A stretch of DNA of 64,000 nt from Bifidobacterium tissieri. Its GTDB lineage: Bacteria > Actinomycetota > Actinomycetes > Actinomycetales > Bifidobacteriaceae. The notes beneath the pieces were generated by a model that was not told the DNA's origin, did not search any database, and was given only the letters and a program-made list of their open reading frames with translations. The stretch is taken from NCBI RefSeq assembly GCF_002259645.1, contig NZ_MWWV01000003.1, positions 288,695-352,694 on the forward strand. Reading direction: 5' to 3'. The position numbers and the translations under genes were made by a program. Of the stretch, positions 37,533 through 47,606 are shown one piece after another. Numbering within the stretch: the first letter of the stretch is position 1; each line of letters opens with the position of its first letter.

Positions 37533-39605
37533 CTACCAGATGCGAACGCGCTGATCGGGCGCCAGCCACATCCGATCGTTCTCGGTCACGCCGAATGCCT
37601 TGTAGAACAGATCCACATTGCGTACGATGCCGTTCGTGCGGAATTCGGCGGGGGAGTGCGGGTCGATCTGCAGATACTGCTCGGCCAGCTCGTCACGGTT
37701 CTTGCCACGCCAGATCGACGCGTACGAGAGGAAGAATCGCTGTGCGCCGGTGAATCCGTCGATCACCGGAGCATTGTCCAGCGCCTTGGACACGGCCTCG
37801 GCCGAACCGTTGGGCGCGCCCAACGAGATCGCGTACGCCTTGATGGCGATGTTCACGCCGCCCAGATCGCCGATGTTCTCGCCGATCGTCAGCGCGCCGT
37901 TCACATGCGGTGCCTTCTCCGGATGGCCTTCCGCCTCGTACTTCTCGGCCAGCTGTGCGGGGACGAACGCATTGTACTGCTCGATCAGCGCCTTGGTACG
38001 ATTCTCGAAGTTCGTGCGGTCCTCGGCGGTCCACCAGTCGTGCAGCTTGCCGTCGCCGTTGTACTTGCTGCCCTGATCGTCGAAACCGTGGCCGATTTCA
38101 TGGCCGATCACCGCGCCGATGCCGCCGTAGTTGGCCGCATCCTCGGCGTTCGGATCGAAGAACGGCGGCTGCAGAATGGCGGCGGGGAACACGATCACGT
38201 TCATCGTGGGCTCATAGTAGGCGTTCACCGTCTGCGGGTTCATCAGCCACTCATCCTTGTCCACGGGCTTGCCCGCCTTCGACAGCTGGTAGCCGGACTC
38301 GTAGCGGAACGCGTTATGCAGATTGTCGACCAGCGACAGCTCATCGGACACGATCAGCGCGCCGTAGTCACGCCAGTGATTCGTGTATCCGATCTTCGGG
38401 GAGAACTTCGACAGCTTCTCCAGCGCCTTGTCCTTGGTCTCCGCACCAAGCCAGTCGCTCGCCTGAATCGAGGCGCGGTAGGCGCTGATCAGATTGGCGA
38501 CCAGCTCCTCCATACGCTGCTTGGACGAATCGGGGAAGTGGCGGCGCACATACTCGCGGCCCACATCCTCGCCGCAGATGCCGTTGACCAGCGACACCGC
38601 ACGCTTCCAACGATCACGCTGCTTGGTGGTACCGGACAGCACCTTGCCATAGAAATCGAAACGGGCCTGATCGAACTCGTGGCTCAGGTATCCCGCCCAT
38701 CCGATCAGCAGGTGCACGCGCGCCCACAGCTTCAGATCCTCAAGATCGGCCTCCGCCCAGAAGCGGTTGATGCCCGTCAGGAAGCTCGGCTCATGCACGA
38801 TCGTGTGGGCGAGCACGGCATGCATGTCGATCGGCAGCAGTGCGGAGGCCACCGTCTGGTCGTACGACTCCTGCCACGCCTGCGCCCACGCCTCGATGTC
38901 GAAGTCGGCGAGCGTGGCCTTCAGATCCATGTAGTCGGTGGGATTGTAGGTCTTGTCCTCGTCGCGAGTGGCCACCACATCCCAGTGATGGCGGGCGATG
39001 CGCTTCTCCACGTCAAGGAACCGCTCGGCGCTGCTGGCCGCCTCGTCGCCGGTGGCCGCATACTTGGCGAGCTGCAGCAGATTCGCCACCATGTCCACGT
39101 AGGCGGAGCGCACCTGCTCATAGCGATCCTCGCGGTAGTACGCCTCATCGGGCAGATCCAGACCGGACTGCTCCACATGCGTCACGTTCACATCCGGGTC
39201 GCCGGGGTTCGGATACACCATGAACCCGATCAGATCCGGGCCGCCGGCGGGATTGAGCGCGCCGAGCACACGGGTGAGCGCGGCCTTGTCCGTCGCGGAA
39301 TCCACGGCATTCAGATCGGGGCGAAGCGGCTCAAGACCGGCCTCGTCGATCGCATCCTGATTCAGGAACGAACGGTAGAGCACGGCCGATTTGATCGCCG
39401 GACTGTCCTCGTCCTCGAGAATGTCGCGAACGTCCTTCTCGGCGTTCTCGGCGAGCTTATCGAACGCGCCGAAACGGGCACGATCGGCGGGAAGCGAGTA
39501 GGTGTCGATCCACGGGCCATTGACATAGCGGAAGAAATCATCGGACGGCTTGATCACGGAGGAGAACGATGCCGGATCGATGCCGGAAATAAGCGAGTCT
39601 GTCAT
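37533..39605 (-). CDS. pepO: M13 family zinc metallopeptidase (neprilysin/PepO-like)
   Basis: A 690-residue endopeptidase for oligopeptides. The zinc site is HEIGH in IGAVIGHEIGHGFDDQG, and the third ligand Glu is in GENIGDLGG. NAYYEPTMNVIVFPAAILQ is the substrate-binding NAxY motif. The C-terminal NVDLFYKAFGVTENDRMW and RVRIW end are typical. No signal peptide is present, so it is cytosolic like other bifidobacterial and lactic PepO proteins. Full family length. It stands alone, divergent from map. Confidence 0.95.
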   Translation of the reverse strand: MTDSLISGIDPASFSSVIKPSDDFFRYVNGPWIDTYSLPADRARFGAFDKLAENAEKDVRDILEDEDSPAIKSAVLYRSFLNQDAIDEAGLEPLRPDLNAVDSATDKAALTRVLGALNPAGGPDLIGFMVYPNPGDPDVNVTHVEQSGLDLPDEAYYREDRYEQVRSAYVDMVANLLQLAKYAATGDEAASSAERFLDVEKRIARHHWDVVATRDEDKTYNPTDYMDLKATLADFDIEAWAQAWQESYDQTVASALLPIDMHAVLAHTIVHEPSFLTGINRFWAEADLEDLKLWARVHLLIGWAGYLSHEFDQARFDFYGKVLSGTTKQRDRWKRAVSLVNGICGEDVGREYVRRHFPDSSKQRMEELVANLISAYRASIQASDWLGAETKDKALEKLSKFSPKIGYTNHWRDYGALIVSDELSLVDNLHNAFRYESGYQLSKAGKPVDKDEWLMNPQTVNAYYEPTMNVIVFPAAILQPPFFDPNAEDAANYGGIGAVIGHEIGHGFDDQGSKYNGDGKLHDWWTAEDRTNFENRTKALIEQYNAFVPAQLAEKYEAEGHPEKAPHVNGALTIGENIGDLGGVNIAIKAYAISLGAPNGSAEAVSKALDNAPVIDGFTGAQRFFLSYASIWRGKNRDELAEQYLQIDPHSPAEFRTNGIVRNVDLFYKAFGVTENDRMWLAPDQRVRIW

Positions 39606-39791
39606 GATTCCAGAGTAACGGTCCAGCCATACTTATGGTCGTGGTATTCCGGATGGCGTTGTCGCAGCGTGGCGATATATGGAACGATCAGGGCAACGAT
39701 CGGCGATTGAGAACGGTTATCAACATATGCCGAGACGTTGCAGTACAGTAACGAAGTACTGTGGATGACAAACGTAGAAAGTGAATCAACA

Positions 39792-40568
39792 GTGATCGAA
39801 CTCAAGACACCTCAGGAAATCAACGAAATGCGCCCCGCCGGCAAATTCGTCGCCGGCATCCTCTCCGATCTCAAGAAGTCCACCAAGGTGGGCACCAACC
39901 TGCTGGAGATCGACGACTTCGTCAAGCGTCGCATCGAATCGCGCAAGGGAGCCGAATCCTGCTACGTCGACTACGCCCCTGACTTCGGTACCGGTCCGTT
40001 CGCCCACTACATCTGCACGTCCGTGAACGACGCCGTGCTGCACGGCGTGCCCTTCGACTACACGCTCAAGGACGGCGACCTGGTGTCGCTGGATCTGGCG
40101 ATCAACGTGGACGGCTGGGTGGCCGACTCCGCCATCAGCTTCGTGGTCGGCAACGATCCCGACCCCGAGGATCTGCGACTGATCAAGTGCACCGAGGAGG
40201 CGCTCGCCGCCGGCATCGACCAGGCCCGTTCCGGCAACCGTCTGGGCGACATCTCCGCCGCCATCGGTGACATCGCCCACTCGTACGGCTACACCGTGAA
40301 CCTCGAGTTCGGCGGCCATGGCGTGGGACGCATCATGCACGGCGACCCGCACGTGCCGAACGACGGCAAGGCGCACCACGGCTACAAGCTGCGCCCGGGT
40401 CTGGTCATCGCCATCGAACCGTGGTTCCTCAAGACCACCGACGAGATCTACCAGGATCCGAAGGACGGCTGGACGCTGCGTTCCGAGGACGGTTCGCGCG
40501 GCGCCCACAGCGAGCACACGATCGCGATCACCGACGGCGATCCGATCATCCTCACCGCACGCGACTGA
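39792..40568 (+). CDS. map: Methionine aminopeptidase, type I
   Basis: MetAP removes the initiator Met from nascent proteins. The 258-residue enzyme shows the metal ligands: Asp in SLDLAINVDGWVADSA, His in GGHGVGRIMHGDP, Glu in VIAIEPW and Glu in SEHTIAI. I choose GTG at 39792 (VIELKTPQEI), 10 bases after AGAAAG; ATG at 39765 would add 9 residues. In many bacteria map lies between adk and infA; here it is elsewhere. Divergent from the M13 peptidase gene. Confidence 0.93.
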   Translation: MIELKTPQEINEMRPAGKFVAGILSDLKKSTKVGTNLLEIDDFVKRRIESRKGAESCYVDYAPDFGTGPFAHYICTSVNDAVLHGVPFDYTLKDGDLVSLDLAINVDGWVADSAISFVVGNDPDPEDLRLIKCTEEALAAGIDQARSGNRLGDISAAIGDIAHSYGYTVNLEFGGHGVGRIMHGDPHVPNDGKAHHGYKLRPGLVIAIEPWFLKTTDEIYQDPKDGWTLRSEDGSRGAHSEHTIAITDGDPIILTARD

Positions 40569-40890
40569 CGGACTGCCGATATCACGGCGACCGCGCATCG
40601 TCGGCGATCCCGTGTGATCATCGATAAACAACGCCGACGTGGTCCGCACGGTTATTTCCCAAACGTCATTTATCGTGAAAACGAAGGAAAAACAAGGGAA
40701 ACCGTGCGGGCTCTTTCAAAAATGGGCATTCCGCGGCATCGGTGTTGCGCATCCTGTAACCTAAGACCACATTACGGCTCGTACACTTCGTGAGTCGGAC
40801 GATTCGCGTGTTTCGGCGTTCATCTATCGACGTGTATCCAAGCGTCGGCGAACAGTAGCGCGTGGGTCCCATAAGTGTTAGGGAGGGCAA
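40569..40890 (+). other. Gene-free gap between map and gltA
   Basis: These 322 bases hold no convincing gene. They probably contain the gltA promoter; no clean -10/-35 pair stands out. The ribosome-binding site AGGGAGGG lies just before the gltA ATG at 40891. Confidence 0.5.
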
Positions 40891-42177
40891 ATGTCTACTG
40901 CAAAGCTGGAGGTGGAGTCCACTGCGTTCAACCTGCCGGTCGTGAAGGCCACGTGCGGGCCCGACGGCATCGTGGTGTCCAAACTCCGCAACGACGGCTG
41001 GGTCACGCTGGACCCGGGCTTCCTCACCACCGCGCAGTGCGAATCCAAGATCACGTTCATCGACGGGCATAATTCCGTGCTGCGCTACCGCGGCTATCCG
41101 ATCAGCCAGCTGTGCGAGCATTCGAACTTCCTCGAAGTGGCGTGGTTGCTGCAGTTCGGCGAGCTGCCGACCGCATCCCAGTATGCGACGTATCGTGAGA
41201 ACATCCTGCGCAAGACCGTGGTGGGCGAGGAGTTCCGCACGTTCCTCGGCTCGTTCCCGCGCACCTCGCACCCGATGAGCGTGCTCGCCTCGGCGGTGAA
41301 CGCGCTCGCCGCTTATCATCCGGACACCGTGGATATCAACGATCCCGAGCAGCTCAACGAGGCGGCGGCCAACATCATGGCGAAGGTGCGCACCATCGTC
41401 TCGCATATCCATCGTCGTCGCCGTGACGAGCCGATGCTGTACCCCGATTATCTGCGCGGCTATGTGGATGACTTCCTGCGCATGAGCTTCGCCGTGCCGT
41501 ACACCAAGTTCGAATCCGATCCGTTGATGGTGGATGCGCTCGACAAGCTGCTCATCATTCATGCCGATCACGAGCAGAACTGCTCCACGTCGGTGGTGCG
41601 CATCGCCGGCAGTGCGCACGCGAATCTGTATTCTGCGGTGGCTGCGGGCATCAACGCATTGTCCGGCCCGCTGCATGGCGGTGCGAACGAGGCCGTGCTG
41701 CGTCAGCTTGAGCAGATCCGTGACTCTGGCAAGAGCGTCAAAGAGTTTGTCGAAGAGGCGAAGAAGGACGGTCGCCGTATCTCCGGCCTGGGTCATCGCG
41801 TGTACAAGTCGTACGATCCGCGTGCGGCCATCGCCAAGAAGTATCTGAAGAAGATCATGGAACAGCGCGCCGATGCGTTCTCTGGCGAGCGGGCGTTGCT
41901 TGATGTGGCGCTTGAACTCGAGGATATCGCCCTGCACGACGACTATTTCGTGTCGCGTCACCTGTATCCGAACGTCGATTTCTACACCGGTCTGATCTAT
42001 CGTGCGATCGGCTTCGATCCGCAGATGTTCACCACGCTGTTCGCGCTGGGCCGCATTCCGGGTTGGATCGCGCAGTATCGTGAGATGCTTGCCGATCCGG
42101 CCACGAAGATCGGCCGCCCCCGTCAGGTGTACACGGGCGAGCCCGAACGCGCCTACGTGCCGATCGACCAGCGCTAG
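40891..42177 (+). CDS. gltA: Citrate synthase
   Basis: Citrate synthase condenses oxaloacetate with acetyl-CoA. The 428-residue product is the larger type II-like form, with an N-terminal beta domain (to about residue 60). Catalytic His are in LSGPLHGGANEAV and in ISGLGHRVYKSYDPRA; the catalytic Asp lies in the C-terminal VDFYTGLIYRAIGF region. Bifidobacteria have an incomplete TCA cycle, so the product likely feeds 2-oxoglutarate and glutamate synthesis. AGGGAGGG precedes the ATG. A strong hairpin follows. Confidence 0.95.
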   Translation: MSTAKLEVESTAFNLPVVKATCGPDGIVVSKLRNDGWVTLDPGFLTTAQCESKITFIDGHNSVLRYRGYPISQLCEHSNFLEVAWLLQFGELPTASQYATYRENILRKTVVGEEFRTFLGSFPRTSHPMSVLASAVNALAAYHPDTVDINDPEQLNEAAANIMAKVRTIVSHIHRRRRDEPMLYPDYLRGYVDDFLRMSFAVPYTKFESDPLMVDALDKLLIIHADHEQNCSTSVVRIAGSAHANLYSAVAAGINALSGPLHGGANEAVLRQLEQIRDSGKSVKEFVEEAKKDGRRISGLGHRVYKSYDPRAAIAKKYLKKIMEQRADAFSGERALLDVALELEDIALHDDYFVSRHLYPNVDFYTGLIYRAIGFDPQMFTTLFALGRIPGWIAQYREMLADPATKIGRPRQVYTGEPERAYVPIDQR

Positions 42178-42212
42178 TTCGCCGCCGACGCGTCGCGTCT
42201 CACGGCAAACGC

Positions 42213-42254
42213 AATGGGCCTGCGGTGAGGAATCTCCCTCACCGCAGGCCCATT
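42213..42254 (+). terminator. Terminator-like hairpin after gltA
   Basis: AATGGGCCTGCGGTGAG (42213-42229) pairs perfectly over 17 bp with 42238-42254 around an 8-nt loop. Only a weak T-content follows (CATTACATTG). Confidence 0.7.
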
Positions 42255-42274
42255 ACATTGAACATGTTGAATTG

Positions 42275-42462
42275 TTGGGGAACATGTGCGGTGTCAAGGC
42301 ACCGAAGGCGAAGGCGTATATCAATACGTCGAGTCTTCGGTAACGCAGACGACACTCCATCCCTGATTGTTTGAATATTTGGGGAACGTGTGCGGTGTCA
42401 AGGCGCCGAAGGCGAAGGCGTATATCAATACGTCGAGTCTTCGGTAACGCAGACAACGCTCC
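42275..42462. repeat. Two copies of an 84-bp structured repeat
   Basis: The copies lie at 42275-42358 and 42379-42462, 104 bp apart start to start, with four differences. Each contains a nested hairpin: CCGAAG pairs with CTTCGG and, inside it, CGTAT with ATACG. In copy 2 the flanks GAATATTTGGGGAAC (42373-42387) and GTTCCCCAAATATTC (42463-42477) are perfect complements, closing a hairpin of about 105 bp that reaches the dapD stop codon. It sits between convergent gltA and dapD. It may be a 3'-end structure or a small structured RNA; I do not recognise it. Confidence 0.8.
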
Positions 42463-42475
42463 GTTCCCCAAATAT

Positions 42476-43459
42476 TCAGTTTTTGTGGAGGGCGGAGTTG
42501 AGCTCTATCCCATGCTTCCGGCTGCGTGCTTCAATGGCACCGCTGACGGAGTTGCGGATGAACATGATGTTGTCCTTGCCGGAGAGTTCGGCGCCTTTGA
42601 CGACGTCGAGGGGCTGGCCGGCGGCGAGCTTGGCCTTGTCGTAGATGGTGACCTTGGTGCCGGCGGTGACGTAGAGGCCGGCTTCGACGACGCAGTTGTC
42701 GCCGAGGGAGATGCCGATGCCGGCGTTGGCGCCGAGGAGGGAGTGTTCGCCGATGGAGTTGCGGAGCTTGCCGCCGCCGGAGAGGGTGCCCATGATGGAG
42801 GCACCGCCGCCGATGTCGGAGCCGTTGCCGACGACGACGCCCTGAGAGACGCGGCCTTCGACCATGGAGGTGCCGAGGGTGCCGGCGTTGAAGTTGACGA
42901 AGCCGGCGTGCATGACGGTGGTGCCTTCGGCGAGGTGGGCGCCGAGGCGGACGCGGTCGGCGTCACCGATGCGGACACCGGAGGGGACGACGTAGTCGAT
43001 CATGCGGGGGAATTTGTCGACGGAGAGCACGTTGACGTCGGCGGTGGGCAGCGGGGAGCCGGCGGCGGCCTTGAGGACGTCGAGCTTGCGGAGGGCGAAG
43101 TCTTCGACGGCGAACGGGCCGTAGTTGGTCCAGACGACGTTGTTGAGCTTGCCGAAGATGCCGTCGAGGTTGAGGGTGTTCGGCTTGGCGAGGCGCATGC
43201 TCATGAGGTGAAGGCGAAGGTAGGCGTCGGCGGCGTCGATGATTGGCTCGTCGAGGGAGGAGATGGTGAACACGGGCACGCGGCGCACGCCACGGGCGTC
43301 GGCCTGATCGTGGGCGAGTACGCCGAAATCGTGGTTGGGGCGATCGGTTTCGGCGGGTGCGTCGCCGAGTTCGAGCTGTGGATACCACACGTCAAGGGTG
43401 TTGCCGGCGGCGTCGATGCTGGCGAGTCCCCATCCCCATGCCTTGCGTGATTCGGTCAT
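42476..43459 (-). CDS. dapD: Tetrahydrodipicolinate N-succinyltransferase (DapD)
   Basis: DapD succinylates tetrahydrodipicolinate in the lysine/diaminopimelate pathway, giving precursors for peptidoglycan and lysine. The 327-residue protein has an N-terminal domain and, from about 165 on, a left-handed beta helix of hexapeptide repeats ([57 protein letters not shown]). This length and layout fit the actinobacterial DapD. AAGGAG precedes the ATG at 43459. A very GC-biased third position creates a long open but spurious frame on the other strand. Confidence 0.95.
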   Translation of the reverse strand: MTESRKAWGWGLASIDAAGNTLDVWYPQLELGDAPAETDRPNHDFGVLAHDQADARGVRRVPVFTISSLDEPIIDAADAYLRLHLMSMRLAKPNTLNLDGIFGKLNNVVWTNYGPFAVEDFALRKLDVLKAAAGSPLPTADVNVLSVDKFPRMIDYVVPSGVRIGDADRVRLGAHLAEGTTVMHAGFVNFNAGTLGTSMVEGRVSQGVVVGNGSDIGGGASIMGTLSGGGKLRNSIGEHSLLGANAGIGISLGDNCVVEAGLYVTAGTKVTIYDKAKLAAGQPLDVVKGAELSGKDNIMFIRNSVSGAIEARSRKHGIELNSALHKN

Positions 43460-43653
43460 TGATACTCCTTTGGGATCGGATTCGAATCGAATTGATCAGC
43501 CATATGCGAATATGGTTCGTGCACCGAAGATGCACGGATCGCGCATACGGATTCCGCTTTTAACAATAAATCCTCCCGTCTACCCGGCTGGCGAACGTCT
43601 CACGGGCGTAATCACAGTGTTTTTGTGAGGGGGAGCCGTTACAATGACGCTTT

Positions 43654-43785
43654 GTGAACGAATACCGGAAAGAACGCGAGCAGCAGGCGCGTCGTCGTCG
43701 TACCGTCGCACGGGCGGTGAGCGTCGTCGTGGCCGTGGGCATGCTCGGCAGTCTGGTTATTCCGGCGTTGTATGCCGGCCTTTGA
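43654..43785 (+). CDS. Small single-helix membrane protein (43 aa)
   Basis: Below the size of usual gene finders. GTG at 43654 gives a product with a very basic N-terminus (EQQARRRRTVARAV) and one hydrophobic helix (SVVVAVGMLGSLVIPALYAG) at the C-terminus, a sensible membrane topology. No ribosome-binding site is adjacent, but TACAAT at 43640-43645 would start transcription at the GTG, so the mRNA may be leaderless, as is common in actinobacteria. An alternative frame from ATG 43644 encodes an Arg-rich 55-residue peptide and looks less plausible. Function unknown. Confidence 0.5.
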   Translation: MNEYRKEREQQARRRRTVARAVSVVVAVGMLGSLVIPALYAGL

Positions 43786-44019
43786 CGTGCCGCTCTCATA
43801 GGTGTCGATGATTCCATCGGCAGCGTGTCACATGGAATGATTCCATACGCAACGTGCGGAATACCATGACTCGCTGAACCGTCCCCGTCCGATGCGGCAT
43901 CGACGATTTCCTATCCTCGCAGTCCGCGGCATGCCAGTCGTCGCGGTTTGTGCAAGGCCTGTTAAATCAGGAAGACCGACCGGCAACGAACAACCAGCAC
44001 GATTGTAAGGTGAACAACG

Positions 44020-45150
44020 ATGGCAGAATTTGATTTTTCCCAAGGCATCAGCGAATTGCGTGCCAAGTACGACATGATCGCCACCGCGATCGATCTTGAT
44101 TCCCTGCGCTCGCAGATCAAGGATCTCGAGAAGGACGCCAGCGCTCCTGGCCTGTGGGACGATCCGGACAATGCGCAGAAGGTGACGAGCCGTCTGTCGG
44201 CCGCCGAATCCCAGCTCAAGCGCATTGAGGGCGCCGGCTCCCGCATCGACGATGTGGAGACGCTGGTGGAGCTTGGCAAGGAAGAGGACGACAAGGACAC
44301 GCTTGACGAGGCGCAGTCCGAGATCGAAACGCTGGGCAAGGATTTGGCCGATCTGGAGATCCAGACCCTGCTCGACGGCGAGTACGATGAGCGTTCCGCC
44401 GTGGTGACGATCCGTTCCGGCGCGGGTGGCGTGGACGCGGCCGACTGGGCACAGATCCTGCTGCGCATGTATCTGCGTTGGGCCGAGCGTCACGGATACA
44501 AGGCCAAGGTGATGGATACGTCCTACGCCGAGGAGGCCGGCATCAAGTCCGCCACGTTCCAGGTGGATGCGCCGTACGCCTATGGTCGTCTGAGCGTGGA
44601 GGGCGGCACGCATCGTCTGGTGCGCATCAGCCCGTTCGATAACCAGGGTCGTCGTCAGACCAGTTTCGCCGCGGTCGAGGTGGTTCCGCTGGTCGAGGCG
44701 ACCGATCACATCGACGTTCCGGACACTGATATCCGTGTGGATACGTACTGCTCCTCCGGTCCTGGCGGCCAGGGCGTGAACACCACGTACTCCGCCGTGC
44801 GTATCACCCACCTTCCCACCGGCATTGTGGTGACCATGCAGGATGAGCGTAGTCAGATCCAGAACCGTGCGTCCGCCATGGCCGTGCTGCAGTCCCGACT
44901 GCTGGTGCTCAAGCACGAGGAGGAGGCCAAGAAGAAGAAGGAGCTCGCCGGCGACATCAAGGCCAGCTGGGGTGATCAGATGCGTTCCTACGTGCTGCAC
45001 CCGTACCAGATGGTCAAGGATCTGCGTACCGGATACGAGACCTCGCAGACGCAGGCCGTGTTCGATGGCGAGATCGACGAGTTCATTGACGCCGGCATTC
45101 GTTGGCGTCATCAGCAGCGTCGCGAGGCACAGGCCGAAGCCGCTGAGTAG
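44020..45150 (+). CDS. prfB: Peptide chain release factor 2
   Basis: RF2 releases peptides at UAA and UGA codons. The 376-residue protein has the SPF stop-recognition tripeptide in [16 protein letters not shown] and the catalytic GGQ in [17 protein letters not shown]. The reading frame is uninterrupted: the programmed UGA frameshift near codon 26 found in many bacteria is absent, as usual in high-GC actinobacteria. It leads the prfB-ftsE-ftsX-CHAP-smpB block. Confidence 0.96.
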   Translation: MAEFDFSQGISELRAKYDMIATAIDLDSLRSQIKDLEKDASAPGLWDDPDNAQKVTSRLSAAESQLKRIEGAGSRIDDVETLVELGKEEDDKDTLDEAQSEIETLGKDLADLEIQTLLDGEYDERSAVVTIRSGAGGVDAADWAQILLRMYLRWAERHGYKAKVMDTSYAEEAGIKSATFQVDAPYAYGRLSVEGGTHRLVRISPFDNQGRRQTSFAAVEVVPLVEATDHIDVPDTDIRVDTYCSSGPGGQGVNTTYSAVRITHLPTGIVVTMQDERSQIQNRASAMAVLQSRLLVLKHEEEAKKKKELAGDIKASWGDQMRSYVLHPYQMVKDLRTGYETSQTQAVFDGEIDEFIDAGIRWRHQQRREAQAEAAE

Positions 45151-45225
45151 ATGATGGTCCGGCCGTCGGTTTCGGCGGCCGGGTTGTGTATGGTTGTGCA
45201 TTCAATAATTGGGTAGGGGATATCA

Positions 45226-46617
45226 ATGGCACTGATTTCGCTTAAGGACGTCACCAAGATATATCCGCGTGGATCGCGACCGGCGCTTGATGACATCACG
45301 CTTGACATCGAACGCGGCGAGTTCGTGTTCCTGGTGGGTGCGTCCGGTTCCGGCAAGACCACGTTGCTGAGTCTGCTGCTGCACGAGGAGCTGGCCACCG
45401 AGGGTGACATCCGTGTGGCGGGCAATGATCTGCGTCGTATGCGTAATCGTCAGGTGCCGCAGTATCGCCGATCCATCGGCTTCGTGTTTCAGGACTACAA
45501 GCTGCTGGCCAATAAGACCGTGTATCAGAACGTGGCGTTTGCGCTCGAGGTGATCGGCACCCGTCGTTCCACGATCAAATCGCTGGTACCGCAGGTGTTG
45601 CAGACCGTGGGTCTGACCGGCAAGGAGGATCGTCTGCCGCATGAGCTGTCCGGCGGCGAGGCGCAGCGTGTGGCGATCGCCCGCGCCTACGTGAATCACC
45701 CGCAGATCCTGCTGGCCGATGAGCCCACTGGCAATCTTGACCCCACCACGTCGGTGGGCATCATGGAGGTGCTTGAGGCGATCAACCGCACCGGCACCAC
45801 CATCGTGATGGCCACGCACAATGAGGAGATCGTCAACTCCATGCGCAAGCGCGTGGTGGAGCTGCACAACGGCAAGATCGTGCGTGACGAGGCGCAGGGA
45901 TCGTATGATTCCGCCACGTACTTCCCCGATGCGGAAGTGGAGGCGAGAGCGCAGAAGGCGCTTGGCGTGGACGGGCGTACTCAGTTGCGTTCCCGCGCGG
46001 CCGCCGACACGGGCGATGACAAGGACACGAAGGGCGTGCCGTCCGACTCCGTCGCTGACGATTCCCTTGACGAGAAGACCCGTTCCGTGACCGAGGGTGT
46101 GCTGGCGGCTGCCGAGGCCGTGAACAACGTGACCGCCGGTGACGAAGGCATCGCTCGACTGGCCAGTTCGGTGCATTCCGGACGAACCGGACGCTATGGC
46201 GAGGCGTTCGCCCCCGTGGAGACCACGCTCACCTGGGGCAAGGGCATCGTCATCGATGACAGCACCGTGATCAACGATACGGAGGCCGGCACGACGGCCG
46301 GCGATGCACATGGCGCTGCGATCGTCGACGACACCGACGACCGCGCGGAACGCGTGCCGGCGGCAAAGCCGGCCGTGTCTCAGCCTTCCGCACCCCAAAC
46401 GGATGATGATCCCGACGCCAAGTTCAAGCCCAAGCGTGTTCCGGTGCCGCCTGCCCCGGCACCCGAGCCCGCGTCCAAGACATCTGGGAAGAAGCCCGAT
46501 CGGTCCATACCGCAACCACCCACGCCTCCCGCCCCTCCGGCTCCGCCGCGCGGACGCCGCGGCAGTGGCAATCACAACGCAAACGATCAGCACGACCAGC
46601 AGGAGAGCACACGATGA
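45226..46617 (+). CDS. ftsE: Cell-division ABC ATPase FtsE with long C-terminal extension
   Basis: FtsE is the ATPase of the FtsEX complex, which controls septal peptidoglycan hydrolases. The ATPase core spans residues 1 to about 225: Walker [11 protein letters not shown]-loop FVFQDYKLL, signature [14 protein letters not shown], Walker [13 protein letters not shown], and H-loop MATHNEEI. Typical FtsE ends there; this one has 463 residues, with a disordered acidic then Pro-rich tail ([17 protein letters not shown]). The stop overlaps the ftsX start by 4 bases (ATGA), so they are translationally coupled. Confidence 0.95.
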   Translation: MALISLKDVTKIYPRGSRPALDDITLDIERGEFVFLVGASGSGKTTLLSLLLHEELATEGDIRVAGNDLRRMRNRQVPQYRRSIGFVFQDYKLLANKTVYQNVAFALEVIGTRRSTIKSLVPQVLQTVGLTGKEDRLPHELSGGEAQRVAIARAYVNHPQILLADEPTGNLDPTTSVGIMEVLEAINRTGTTIVMATHNEEIVNSMRKRVVELHNGKIVRDEAQGSYDSATYFPDAEVEARAQKALGVDGRTQLRSRAAADTGDDKDTKGVPSDSVADDSLDEKTRSVTEGVLAAAEAVNNVTAGDEGIARLASSVHSGRTGRYGEAFAPVETTLTWGKGIVIDDSTVINDTEAGTTAGDAHGAAIVDDTDDRAERVPAAKPAVSQPSAPQTDDDPDAKFKPKRVPVPPAPAPEPASKTSGKKPDRSIPQPPTPPAPPAPPRGRRGSGNHNANDQHDQQESTR

Positions 46618-47537
46618 GATTCCGATTCGTCCTTTCGGAAACCTGGACCAGCATCAAGCGCAACGGATCCATGATCCTGTCCGTCATGCTCGTCACCTTC
46701 ATTTCGTTCCTGTTCATCGGCGCATCCGTGCTCATGCAGGCGCAGATCACAAAGGCCAAGGGAACCTGGTACGACAAGGTGGAGGTCGTGGTCTGGCTCT
46801 GCCCCGATGGCACTAGCCAGTCCGCCAACTGCGCGTCCGGCAAGGCGCCCACCACCGAAGAGATCATGAATATCCAGGACACGATCAAGGAGGAGTTGCA
46901 CAACGAGGTCTCCAAGATCACGTACGTGAGCAAGCAGCAGTTCTTCGACGACACGTTCACCAAGCAGTATCCGGGCGGTGTCTATCAGGGCCGCACGCTC
47001 ACCGCGGACGACATGCAGGACTCGCTACGACTCAAGCTCACCAACGCCGAGAAATACCAGCAGGTGTCCGAGGTGCTCTCCGGCAAGACCGGCGTTGAGG
47101 AGGTACAGGACCAGCGGCAGATCTTCGAACCCGTGTTCGCCGTGCTCAACCGTGGTACCGCGGTCACCGTGGTGCTCGCCGCGGTGATGGTGCTCGTGGC
47201 CATCATGCTCACCGGAACCACGATCCGCATGTCCGCGGCGTCGCGCAAGAACGAGACGGAGATCATGCGACTGGTGGGCGCGTCCAACTGGATCATCCAG
47301 CTGCCGTTCATTCTTGAGGGCGTGATCGCGTCGCTGATCGGATCGATCCTGTCGTGTGCGGCGCTCGCCGGCATCGTCAAGGTGTTCGTCGAGGGATCGC
47401 TCGCCCAGACCATCACATGGATGCCGTTCGTGAACATCGCCACGGTGCTGCTGATCTCGCCGGGACTGATCGTTGGGGCCATACTGTTGTCCGCGATCGC
47501 CTCGCTGATTTCGCTGAGAAAGTATCTCAAGGCCTGA
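46614..47537 (+). CDS. ftsX: Cell-division permease-like protein FtsX
   Basis: FtsX is the membrane partner of FtsE and transmits ATPase state to extracellular hydrolase activators. The 307-residue protein has the standard plan: one N-terminal helix ([20 protein letters not shown]), an extracellular domain of about 130 residues, then three C-terminal helices. The FtsX motif [18 protein letters not shown] lies in the cytosolic loop. It overlaps ftsE and is followed by a secreted coiled-coil CHAP protein, its likely target. Confidence 0.95.
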   Translation: MRFRFVLSETWTSIKRNGSMILSVMLVTFISFLFIGASVLMQAQITKAKGTWYDKVEVVVWLCPDGTSQSANCASGKAPTTEEIMNIQDTIKEELHNEVSKITYVSKQQFFDDTFTKQYPGGVYQGRTLTADDMQDSLRLKLTNAEKYQQVSEVLSGKTGVEEVQDQRQIFEPVFAVLNRGTAVTVVLAAVMVLVAIMLTGTTIRMSAASRKNETEIMRLVGASNWIIQLPFILEGVIASLIGSILSCAALAGIVKVFVEGSLAQTITWMPFVNIATVLLISPGLIVGAILLSAIASLISLRKYLKA

Positions 47538-47606
47538 GAGCGGCCTGAAACGGGCGTTTTCAGTTTCATGGGTTATGATTGGGCGCCGAATGCGTAAGGA
47601 GACGTT

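Noticed and set aside
42371..43450. Long open frame on the plus strand opposite dapD
   Set aside because: It is an Ala/Gly/Val/Asp-rich shadow of the strongly biased third codon positions of dapD and has no domain. The minus-strand frame is a full DapD.
43644..43811. Alternative Arg-rich 55-residue frame at 43644
   Set aside because: Although a GAGGGGGAG lies upstream, the product is an Arg/Gly/Ser-rich translation without a plausible fold, and the overlapping frame gives a sensible membrane peptide.
44020..44200. Programmed frameshift in prfB
   Set aside because: The frame is continuous from the ATG through the SPF and GGQ motifs, with no in-frame UGA near codon 26.
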